Shown here one piece after another: positions 1 through 6,623 of a stretch of 10,211 bases of DNA. Where the stretch lies: assembly GCA_002308815.1 (NCBI GenBank), contig DBVX01000066.1, positions 1 to 10,211 on the forward strand, in the 5' to 3' direction. Under the pieces are notes generated by a model, which worked only from the letters and a program-made list of their open reading frames with translations, made no database searches and had not been told where the DNA came from. Both the position numbers and the translations under genes were made by a program. The DNA comes from Bacteroidales bacterium UBA1253 (lineage in GTDB: Bacteria; Bacteroidota; Bacteroidia; Bacteroidales; Paludibacteraceae). Numbering within the stretch: the stretch's first letter is position 1; the number at the start of each line of letters is the position of its first letter.

Positions 1-261
1 CGTTCCACCTATTTCAACCATATCTTTACTACGGGATATGAGGCGGGTTATTATAGTTACACGTGGTCGGCTGTTCTGGATGCGGACGCTTTCGCGGCGT
101 TTGAGGAGACGGGTGACATACTCAATCCGGAAACTGCACGCCGCTTCCGCCATCTGTTGGAGCAGGGCGGAACACGCGATGCGCAGGAACTCTATCAGGA
201 GTTCCGTGGCAAGCCCGCTGACCCGCAGTATCTGCTGCGTCGGCTGGGATTTATTGAATAA
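1..261 (+). CDS. dcp: Peptidyl-dipeptidase Dcp (M3 metallopeptidase), C-terminal end only
   Basis: Frame 1 is open from the first base to TAA at 259-261 and encodes the last 86 residues of a protein whose start lies outside the window. It begins RSTYFNHIFTTGYEAGYYSY, which matches the conserved F.HIF..GY.AGYY.Y block of M3 zinc oligopeptidases; in that family the tyrosines line the substrate cleft. The remainder (FEETGDILNPETARRFR, then LYQEFRGKPADPQYLLRRLG) is the helical C-terminus typical of Dcp, which removes C-terminal dipeptides from peptides. The zinc-binding HExxH motif would lie upstream and cannot be checked, nor can any signal peptide that would show whether the enzyme is exported. 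Oligopeptidase A is a less likely family alternative. The stop codon abuts the reading frame of the following membrane protein. Confidence 0.86.
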   Translation, partial: RSTYFNHIFTTGYEAGYYSYTWSAVLDADAFAAFEETGDILNPETARRFRHLLEQGGTRDAQELYQEFRGKPADPQYLLRRLGFIE

Positions 262-311
262 GACAATACACGCTAATTGGAGTATTCGGTATAGTCTGGT
301 GGGAATACATC

Positions 312-647
312 TTGACGTGGCGTCTGCCGCTTGGTCTTGTGTTTGTGGGACTGGCGGCATTGCCGGTACGGGAGACTTATCGAAGCCTCCGTATCTCTGC
401 CACGCAGTTTGGGCGCGATTATACGGAGCAGGTGTTCCTCTGCACGCTTTCCGTTTCAGTGGCAGGCTGCATATATCCCTATCTGGTCTTTCTGCTGCCG
501 TTGGTGCCGTACCTTTTCCACCGCCGTCATATTCTTGATACGAAGGGAGTTTGGGCGTTTCTTATTGCTGTTTCGGTGATCGCACTGTATTTCTTCATCG
601 TCGTCCGTATTGGATGGACTGACAACCCGTTTACCGTTTACTTTTAA
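312..647 (+). CDS. Small hydrophobic membrane protein of unknown function, start uncertain
   Basis: I do not recognise this family. From TTG at 312 the protein is 111 residues. It has a hydrophobic N-terminus (LGLVFVGLAALPV), a hydrophilic stretch (residues about 19-41), a long hydrophobic segment around residues 42-68 interrupted by GCIYPY and ending in FHRRH, and a C-terminal helix near residues 79-98 (WAFLIAVSVIALYFFIVV). Two to three membrane spans are likely. The same frame is open further upstream, to just after a stop at 255-257. That extension also reads as membrane protein (LIGVFGIVWWEYILTW) but contains no ATG, GTG or other TTG. The true start may therefore be a non-standard codon such as ATA at 258 or ATT at 276. 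The stop lies 23 nt before cca, and the gene follows dcp closely, so co-transcription is plausible. Function is unknown. Confidence 0.55.
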   Translation: MTWRLPLGLVFVGLAALPVRETYRSLRISATQFGRDYTEQVFLCTLSVSVAGCIYPYLVFLLPLVPYLFHRRHILDTKGVWAFLIAVSVIALYFFIVVRIGWTDNPFTVYF

Positions 648-670
648 CCGCCTTTGATTGGTCCGCAGAT

Positions 671-2083
671 ATGATAATCGACAATCCGAAAATCGACCTT
701 CCTGTTCTTCACCTTGTAGGCGAAACGGCTGACGAGTTGGGGTTGGAATGCTACGTCATTGGCGGCTGGGTGCGCGACCTCTTCCTGCACCGGGACAGTA
801 AGGATATTGACATTGTGACAGTAGGCAGCGGAATACGGCTGGCACAGGCTGTGGCGGAAAGGATGGGCAAAGCGCATTTGAGTGTTTTCCGCACCTATGG
901 TACGGCGCAGGTGAAGAAGGGCGATGTCGAACTGGAGTTTGTGGGTGCCCGAAAGGAGAGTTATCACCGTGACAGTCGCAACCCCATTGTGGAGGACGGA
1001 ACACTGGAGGACGACCAGAACCGGCGCGATTTCACGATGAACGCGCTCGCTATTTGTCTGAACAAGGATCGCTACGGCGAACTGCTTGACCCCTTCGGCG
1101 GTCTGCAGGATATGGACGAATGTACCATACGCACGCCGCTCGACCCTGACATAACCTTTTCCGATGACCCGCTGCGTATGCTGCGCGCCGTCCGTTTCGC
1201 TTCCCAATTGGGCTTTTATCTCCACGAGGAAACGTTCGATGCTGTCTGCCGCAATTGCGAGCGCATACGCATCATCACCAAGGAGAGAATTGCCGATGAA
1301 CTCAACAAGATTATGCTGTCACGGCGGCCGTCCGTAGGGTGGAAACTGATTGACAGGACGGGTCTTCTTCCTATATTTTTCCCGGAATTGAATGCCCTCA
1401 AAGGCGTGGAAACAAAAGAGGGAAGGGGACACAAAGACATCTTCCTGCATACGCTGCAGGTGGTCGATAATGTGGCACAGGAAAGCGATAATCTGTGGCT
1501 ACGCTGGGCGGCTCTGCTGCACGATATAGGCAAGCCGAAAACCAAGACATGGGATGATAAGGCGGGTTGGACGTTCTTCAACCACAACTATGTGGGTGCC
1601 AAGATGGTGCCGCGTATCTTCCGCTCGATGAAACTGCCGCAGAACGAGAAGATGGATTATGTGGCGAAAATGGTCAATCTCCACATGCGGCCTATCAACC
1701 TCATTGAGGACGAGGTGACCGATTCGGCGGTGCGCCGCCTGCTCTTTGAGGCGGGGGACGACATAGACGATCTGATGGTTCTATGCAACGCCGACATCAC
1801 CTCACGCAATCAGGAGAAAGTGGAACGCTTCCATAGGAATTACGAACTCGTCAGACGCAAGATGGTGGAACTGGAGGAAAGGGACCGTATCCGCAATTTC
1901 CAGCCTCCTGTTCGCGGGGACGAGATTATGGAAATCCTGCACCTGCCGCCTTGCAGCCAAGTGGGAGAAATCAAGACAGCTATCAAAGATGCAATCCTCG
2001 ATGGTATCATTCCCAACGAATACGAACCCGCCAAAGCCTTTATGCTGGAGAAGGCGAAAGAGATGGGGCTGTGGAACGGATAA
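671..2083 (+). CDS. cca: CCA-adding tRNA nucleotidyltransferase with HD domain
   Basis: This 470-residue protein is a class II tRNA nucleotidyltransferase, which adds or repairs the 3' CCA end of tRNA. The head domain shows GGWVRD (31-36), the metal-binding pair D45-x-D47 in KDIDIV, a third acidic residue near E87 (VELEFVGAR), and RRDFTMNAL (118-126). The helical tRNA-binding part follows with DPLRMLRAVRFASQLGF and KERIADELNKIM. A C-terminal HD phosphohydrolase-type domain has candidate metal ligands H260, H284-D285 (HDIGKP), H305 and D375. In some bacterial CCA enzymes an HD domain gives phosphatase or phosphodiesterase activity; whether it is active here is inferred only. The length suits HD-containing members of the family. 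ATG at 671 lies 23 nt after the membrane-protein stop. Poly(A) polymerase, from the same superfamily, is a less likely alternative. Confidence 0.95.
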   Translation: MIIDNPKIDLPVLHLVGETADELGLECYVIGGWVRDLFLHRDSKDIDIVTVGSGIRLAQAVAERMGKAHLSVFRTYGTAQVKKGDVELEFVGARKESYHRDSRNPIVEDGTLEDDQNRRDFTMNALAICLNKDRYGELLDPFGGLQDMDECTIRTPLDPDITFSDDPLRMLRAVRFASQLGFYLHEETFDAVCRNCERIRIITKERIADELNKIMLSRRPSVGWKLIDRTGLLPIFFPELNALKGVETKEGRGHKDIFLHTLQVVDNVAQESDNLWLRWAALLHDIGKPKTKTWDDKAGWTFFNHNYVGAKMVPRIFRSMKLPQNEKMDYVAKMVNLHMRPINLIEDEVTDSAVRRLLFEAGDDIDDLMVLCNADITSRNQEKVERFHRNYELVRRKMVELEERDRIRNFQPPVRGDEIMEILHLPPCSQVGEIKTAIKDAILDGIIPNEYEPAKAFMLEKAKEMGLWNG

Positions 2084-2142
2084 CACGCTTGTCCTTTATT
2101 AGAAAACACGAATAACACGGAAAAATAAAATCAACAGATACA

Positions 2143-3612
2143 ATGTTACAGATTTACAACACTCTTACTCGTCAGAAAGAGTATTTCCGCCCGCTGCACG
2201 AAGGTCGTGTAGGGATATATGTATGCGGTCCGACTGTCTATGGCGATGCCCATCTTGGTCACGCCCGTCCCGCTATCACGTTTGACTTGTTGTTCCGTTA
2301 CCTTAAGCACCTCGGCTACAAAGTGCGCTACGTGCGCAATATAACCGATGTGGGACATCTGGAGCATGATGCCGACGAAGGGGAGGACAAGATAGCCAAG
2401 AAAGCGCGTTTGGAGCAGTTGGAGCCGATGGAGGTTGCGCAGTACTACACCAACCGTTATCACCACGATATGGAGGCGCTTAACGTACTTCCGCCGTCCA
2501 TTGAGCCGCACGCCAGCGGACACATAATGGAGCAGATTGAGTTCGTGCAGAAGATTCTTGACAAGGGTTACGCCTATGTCAGCAACGGCAGTGTCTATAT
2601 GGACGTGGAGAAATACGCGCAGGACTTCCATTATGGCAAACTCAGTGGCCGTAATCTGCAGGACATACAGACCGACACACGCGAACTGGACGGACAGGAC
2701 GAGAAAAAGCACAGTTACGACTTCGCCTTGTGGAAGAAGGCCTCTCCCGAACATATTATGCGCTGGCACAGTCCTTGGTCCGATGGCTTCCCGGGATGGC
2801 ACATGGAATGCTCTGCAATGGGCTGCAAGTATCTGGGCGAGGAGTTTGATATCCACGGCGGAGGAATGGATCTCGTATTCCCTCATCACGAGGCGGAAAT
2901 AGCGCAAAGTTGCGCCGCTTTGGGACACGATACCGTTCGCTACTGGATGCACAATAATATGATTACCATAGCCGGCAAGAAGATGGGCAAAAGTTATGGG
3001 AATTTCATTACGTTGGAGCAGTTTTTCTCAGGTGAACACAATCTTTTGTCCAAGCCATTCTCTCCGATGACCATCCGCTTCTTCATTCTGATGGCACATT
3101 ATCGTTCCACGGTGGACTTTTCAAGCGAAGCGCTCGAGGCGGCAGAGAAAGGTCTGACAAGGTTGCAGGAGACATACACACGCTTGATGAATCTCAAGGC
3201 AGGAGAGAAGACCACTATCGAACTGCCTGATCTCAACCAGCTGTGTACTGATGCAATGGATGATGACCTGAACAGCCCGATAGTCATTTCCTATCTCTTC
3301 GATTCGGCACGCGCTATCAATACCATACACGACGGAAATGCCACTGTTTCGCAAGCCGATTTGGACACTTTGCAAAGCGCATGGAAGACCTTCGCGGTGG
3401 ACATCCTTGGGCTGCGTCTGGAAGATACGGCTGCAGGTGCGGACAATACGAAGATGAACGCCTACAAAGGCGCGGTGGATATGCTTCTCACTATGCGCTT
3501 GCAAGCCAAGCAGGAGAAGGATTGGGCGAAAAGCGACTATATACGCGACCAACTTGCAGCCCTCGGTTTCAGTATCAAGGATAAGAAAGACGGCTTCGAG
3601 TGGTCACTCTGA
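2143..3612 (+). CDS. cysS: Cysteinyl-tRNA synthetase (CysRS)
   Basis: This 489-residue cytosolic class I aminoacyl-tRNA synthetase charges tRNA-Cys with cysteine using ATP. The N-terminus carries [19 protein letters not shown]28 is the first zinc ligand and HLGH (37-40) is the HIGH motif. The other zinc ligands expected from the family are C223 (HMECSAM), H248 and E252 ([10 protein letters not shown]). The second signature is KMGKS (280-284) rather than the common KMSKS, with the catalytic lysines retained. A helical DALR-type domain and a C-terminal KDKKDGFEW segment complete a normal-length enzyme. ATG at 2143 is preceded by an A-rich, SD-less leader (about 2104-2142), as is usual in Bacteroidota. 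The 59-nt gap after cca is the largest clear gap on this strand, so an internal promoter is possible, although I saw no convincing TAnnTTTG box. yraN starts 6 nt downstream. Confidence 0.98.
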   Translation: MLQIYNTLTRQKEYFRPLHEGRVGIYVCGPTVYGDAHLGHARPAITFDLLFRYLKHLGYKVRYVRNITDVGHLEHDADEGEDKIAKKARLEQLEPMEVAQYYTNRYHHDMEALNVLPPSIEPHASGHIMEQIEFVQKILDKGYAYVSNGSVYMDVEKYAQDFHYGKLSGRNLQDIQTDTRELDGQDEKKHSYDFALWKKASPEHIMRWHSPWSDGFPGWHMECSAMGCKYLGEEFDIHGGGMDLVFPHHEAEIAQSCAALGHDTVRYWMHNNMITIAGKKMGKSYGNFITLEQFFSGEHNLLSKPFSPMTIRFFILMAHYRSTVDFSSEALEAAEKGLTRLQETYTRLMNLKAGEKTTIELPDLNQLCTDAMDDDLNSPIVISYLFDSARAINTIHDGNATVSQADLDTLQSAWKTFAVDILGLRLEDTAAGADNTKMNAYKGAVDMLLTMRLQAKQEKDWAKSDYIRDQLAALGFSIKDKKDGFEWSL

Positions 3613-3618
3613 CGCGGA

Positions 3619-4062
3619 ATGGCGTGGCATAATGACATAGGCAGATGGGGTGAGGACGTTGCTGCCAACCTGCTCGTGCAGAAAGGGTATAAGATAGAGG
3701 CGCGCAACTGGAAGGAAGGAAAACTTGAGGTGGACATTATCGCTGCGGACAGCCAGAATATTGTGTTTGTGGAAGTTAAGACACGGGCGACAATGTTCGC
3801 GGGCAAACTGCCGGAAGAGTATGTGGACAGTGAGAAGGAGACCAATATATGCCGTGCCGCTCATGCGTACATCAAGCAAAACCGTATTACGAAGGCCGTA
3901 CGTTTTGATATTGTCAGTCTTTTGGTGGATGGCTCAACGCACGAAATATCCCGCTTGGAACATATCGAAGACGCTTTCTATCCGCCTTTGCGGACAGTGA
4001 CTGCGGGTTCTTATTCTGGACAGCATCGTTGGCAGACCAAAGGCAAACGGCGCGGACTGTAA
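3619..4062 (+). CDS. YraN/UPF0102 family putative nuclease-fold protein
   Basis: This 147-residue protein belongs to the YraN (UPF0102) family, which has a restriction-endonuclease-like fold and no settled function. The family pattern is clear: IGRWGEDVAANLLVQKGY (7-24), RNW (29-31), then the PD-(D/E)xK-like core LEVDIIA (D39) and VFVEVKTR (E52, K54). The C-terminal VRFDIVSL strand is also typical. Conserved D, E and K residues suggest that metal-dependent nucleic-acid cleavage is possible, but this is inferred from the fold and not demonstrated. ATG at 3619 is 6 nt after the cysS stop, which argues for translational coupling. The last 20 or so residues are basic (HRWQTKGKRRGL) and may be disordered. 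In other bacteria yraN is often near replication or RNA genes; its neighbours here, cysS and mnmG, do not define a pathway. Confidence 0.92.
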   Translation: MAWHNDIGRWGEDVAANLLVQKGYKIEARNWKEGKLEVDIIAADSQNIVFVEVKTRATMFAGKLPEEYVDSEKETNICRAAHAYIKQNRITKAVRFDIVSLLVDGSTHEISRLEHIEDAFYPPLRTVTAGSYSGQHRWQTKGKRRGL

Positions 4063-4101
4063 ATACTACAAATAGATAAGCACAAACGAGAGAATACGTA
4101 T

Positions 4102-6054
4102 ATGCAATCGCTTCCGACGGATTATGATATCATAGTGGTGGGTGCCGGTCACGCAGGTTGTGAGGCGGCTTCCGCTGCGGCACGCTTGGGAAGCCGGACA
4201 CTGCTCATCACGCCTGATATGAACAAGATAGCGCAGATGAGTTGTAACCCTGCTGTTGGGGGAATAGCAAAGGGTCAGATAGTCAGGGAAATAGATGCTA
4301 TGGGGGGTATGATGGGTATCGTTACTGACCGCACAGCTATTCAGTTCCGTATGCTAAATCAGAGCAAAGGTGCAGCTATGTGGAGCCCGCGCAGTCAGAG
4401 TGACCGCAAGCGCTATATTGAGGATTGGGTGAATATTCTCTCTTCTACGCCCAACCTGTCTATTTGGCAGGATACTGTAAATGGATTGGTGATTGAGGAC
4501 ACATTATCTTCTAATGGTGCTTCTCAACAGTTTGTTATAAAGGGCGTTACGACTCAATTAGGTATCACTTTCACGGCGCGGGCAGTAGTTCTTACCGTGG
4601 GTACATTCCTAAATGGATTGCTTCATTTTGGAGGGCAGAAGATATCGGGTGGGCGCATCAGCGAACCCGCCTCATTGGGTATTACCGAGCAACTCATGCA
4701 GTTGGGATTTCGTGCAAACCGTATGAAAACAGGTACCCCTGCCCGAATAGATAAGAGAAGTATAGATTTCTCTGTTCTCACCGAGCAAAAAGGTGATGAC
4801 ACCTTCCATCATTTCTCGTATTTGCCTTCCGTTCATCGTCGCTTGAAGCAGGAGAGTTGTTGGATAACCTATACTAACGAGCGGACACACGAGCTTCTTC
4901 GCGACCATTTGGAAGAGTCGCCGATGTACAACGGACAGATACAAAGTATCGGTCCTCGCTACTGCCCCAGTATCGAAACGAAGATTGTAACGTTTGCTGA
5001 CAAGAACGCTCACCAGCTTTTCCTTGAACCGGAAGGTGTGGACAGCAACGAGTACTATGTGAACGGTTTCTCCTCCAGTATGCCGTGGGATGTCCAATGG
5101 CGGGCGTTGCGTACCGTACCGGGATTGGAAAACGTAATTCTGTATAGACCTGGCTACGCGATAGAGTACGATTTTTTTGACCCTACCCAGCTTTTTCATT
5201 CGTTGGAAACTAAGATTGTCGGAAGCCTGTTTTTTGCGGGCCAGATCAATGGCACCACCGGCTATGAAGAAGCTGCGGGACAGGGATTGATGGCAGGTGT
5301 CAATGCTCATAGGAAAATCTCTGGTGAGCAGCCGTTAGTTCTGGGCCGGGACGAGAGTTATATTGGTGTGCTTATTGATGACTTGGTTACAAAGGGAGTG
5401 GACGAACCGTACCGTATGTTTACATCCCGCGCCGAGTACCGCATTCTTCTACGTCAGGATAATGCTGATATGCGACTGACAGAAATGAGTCATTCTATAG
5501 GTCTAGCTTCCGCTGCGCGCTACAGACTGTACAGCGTCAAGCGGGATATGATAGAAAGCATCATCCGTCATTTTCGGCAAACAACTATCCTGCCACATAT
5601 GGTGAATGACTATCTCTGTCGGATAGGTTCTTCTCCTCTTTCCCGTCCTGTCCACTGCAGCGAATTGGTTTCCCGCCCGGGAGTAATTCTGACAGAACTA
5701 ATAGATCTGGATACTGAACTTCAGTCTGTCTTTGATTCTGCCTTTTCGATGATAGAGGGTCTGTATTCCGATGAAGAAAAGTCGGTATTCCGCCATGAAT
5801 TGACTGAAGCTGTCGAGATAGAAATCAAATATGATGGTTATATCCGCCGCGAGAGGCAGATGGCAGACAAACTGCATCGTCTGGAGGCGGTGCGGCTTCC
5901 AGATGATTTCGACTATATGTCTGTTCAGTCGCTTTCTACGGAGGCGCGCCAGAAACTATCCTCTATCCGCCCTGCCACTATTGCCGAAGCAAGCCGCATC
6001 CCCGGAGTGGGGCCTAACGATATCAGTGTCCTTCTTCTGCTGATGGGGCGGTAA
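4102..6054 (+). CDS. mnmG: tRNA uridine-5-carboxymethylaminomethyl(34) synthase subunit MnmG (GidA)
   Basis: This 650-residue FAD-dependent enzyme acts with the GTPase MnmE, not encoded here, to modify wobble U34 of certain tRNAs to (c)mnm5U. The N-terminus has the FAD dinucleotide-binding loop GAGHAGCEAA (14-23), followed by MSCNPAVGGIAKG (46-58), where C48 corresponds to the conserved catalytic cysteine. A second conserved cysteine, C288, lies in PRYCPSIE. Other signatures are MKTGTPARID, the C-terminal FAD-binding GQINGTTGYEEAAGQG, and PYRMFTSRAEYRILLRQDNAD. The C-terminal helical domain ends IPGVGPNDISVLLLLMGR, the part that contacts MnmE and tRNA. Length is normal. ATG at 4102 is 39 nt after yraN in an A-rich leader. 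Parts of the gene, for example 4501-4560 at about 35% G+C, are more AT-rich than the neighbours. A parS-like site begins 9 nt after the stop. Confidence 0.98.
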   Translation: MQSLPTDYDIIVVGAGHAGCEAASAAARLGSRTLLITPDMNKIAQMSCNPAVGGIAKGQIVREIDAMGGMMGIVTDRTAIQFRMLNQSKGAAMWSPRSQSDRKRYIEDWVNILSSTPNLSIWQDTVNGLVIEDTLSSNGASQQFVIKGVTTQLGITFTARAVVLTVGTFLNGLLHFGGQKISGGRISEPASLGITEQLMQLGFRANRMKTGTPARIDKRSIDFSVLTEQKGDDTFHHFSYLPSVHRRLKQESCWITYTNERTHELLRDHLEESPMYNGQIQSIGPRYCPSIETKIVTFADKNAHQLFLEPEGVDSNEYYVNGFSSSMPWDVQWRALRTVPGLENVILYRPGYAIEYDFFDPTQLFHSLETKIVGSLFFAGQINGTTGYEEAAGQGLMAGVNAHRKISGEQPLVLGRDESYIGVLIDDLVTKGVDEPYRMFTSRAEYRILLRQDNADMRLTEMSHSIGLASAARYRLYSVKRDMIESIIRHFRQTTILPHMVNDYLCRIGSSPLSRPVHCSELVSRPGVILTELIDLDTELQSVFDSAFSMIEGLYSDEEKSVFRHELTEAVEIEIKYDGYIRRERQMADKLHRLEAVRLPDDFDYMSVQSLSTEARQKLSSIRPATIAEASRIPGVGPNDISVLLLLMGR

Positions 6055-6062
6055 CAGACAAA

Positions 6063-6078
6063 TGTTCCACGTGAAACA
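6063..6078. other. parS centromere-like site (ParB-binding sequence)
   Basis: The 16 bases TGTTCCACGTGAAACA match the widely conserved chromosomal parS consensus TGTTNCACGTGAAACA at every specified position. It is a near-perfect inverted repeat centred on CACGTG with one mismatched pair, at the degenerate position. In many bacteria ParB dimers load on such sites, spread, and with ParA and SMC segregate the origin region. It sits in the 40-nt gap between the mnmG stop and the preferred apt start, where neither coding sequence constrains it. parAB genes are not in this window. ParB binding itself is inferred from sequence. Confidence 0.87.
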
Positions 6079-6094
6079 TAAAAACACACATACT

Positions 6095-6619
6095 ATGACA
6101 CAAGAGCAATTCAAGCAACTTATCCGCAACGTGCCCGACTTTCCCAAGCAGGGCATACAGTTCAAGGACATCACCACCGCATTGAAAGACCCCGCCTGTC
6201 TGCGTTGGATACGCGACGAGGTGGCTGACTTGTACCGCGACAAGGGCATCACGCAGGTGGTCGGATTGGAGAGCCGGGGCTTTATTATCGGTCCGGCTGT
6301 GGCGATGGAACTTGGAGCGGGCTTCGTACTCGCCCGCAAGCCCGGCAAACTGCCTGCCGACGTAATCAGTGCTACCTACAACAAGGAGTACGGCACCGAC
6401 ACCATCCAGCTTCACCGGGATGCGCTGAAAGAAAACGACATTGTGTTGATTCACGATGACCTGTTGGCAACAGGCGGTTCCGTGCAGGGCGCGATACAAC
6501 TTGTCAAGAAAGCGGGTGTGAAAAAAATCTATGTGAATTTCCTCATTGAGTTGGACGGACTGGACGGCCGCAAGGCTATTGACAAAGACATAGAGGTGAC
6601 AAGTCTGATAAGGCTCTGA
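6095..6619 (+). CDS. apt: Adenine phosphoribosyltransferase
   Basis: This 174-residue cytosolic enzyme converts adenine and PRPP to AMP plus pyrophosphate (purine salvage). The N-terminal segment has PDFPKQGIQFKDITTALKDP, typical of APRT; the middle has VVGLESRGFIIGPAVA and ARKPGKLPA, the family's active-site loops. The PRPP-binding motif is VLIHDDLLATGGS, with acidic residues D121 and D122 and the glycine pair G127-G128. Length suits the family. An in-frame ATG at 6062 would add 11 residues (MFHVKHKNTHT), but those codons are largely the parS site and the addition is not part of the APRT fold, so ATG at 6095 is preferred. The stop is 4 nt before the GTG of uvrC, suggesting coupling of the two genes. 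Confidence 0.95.
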   Translation: MTQEQFKQLIRNVPDFPKQGIQFKDITTALKDPACLRWIRDEVADLYRDKGITQVVGLESRGFIIGPAVAMELGAGFVLARKPGKLPADVISATYNKEYGTDTIQLHRDALKENDIVLIHDDLLATGGSVQGAIQLVKKAGVKKIYVNFLIELDGLDGRKAIDKDIEVTSLIRL

Positions 6620-6623
6620 ACGG

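Noticed and set aside
38..538. 166-codon plus-strand frame crossing dcp and the membrane protein
   Set aside because: It runs out of frame through the conserved dcp C-terminus and then through the membrane-protein frame; the product is Arg/Ser-rich with no domain.
644..1225. 193-codon frame antisense to the start of cca
   Set aside because: It covers the conserved nucleotidyltransferase head domain on the other strand and has no plausible product.
2084..2142. Possible promoter or terminator between cca and cysS
   Set aside because: The stretch is A-rich with a short AACACG direct repeat, but no TAnnTTTG/TTTG promoter pair and no stem followed by a T-run could be identified.
2146..2952. 268-codon open frame antisense to cysS
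   Set aside because: It lies wholly inside an intact, motif-complete cysS; the translation has no recognisable domain and mirrors cysS codon bias.
3103..3116. TTCCACGGTGGA inside cysS as a second parS
   Set aside because: It lacks the CACGTG core and the flanking TGTT and AACA arms; it is simply coding sequence for RSTVD.
4672..5310. 212-codon open frame antisense to mnmG
   Set aside because: It is fully contained in mnmG with no family resemblance; a chance open frame.
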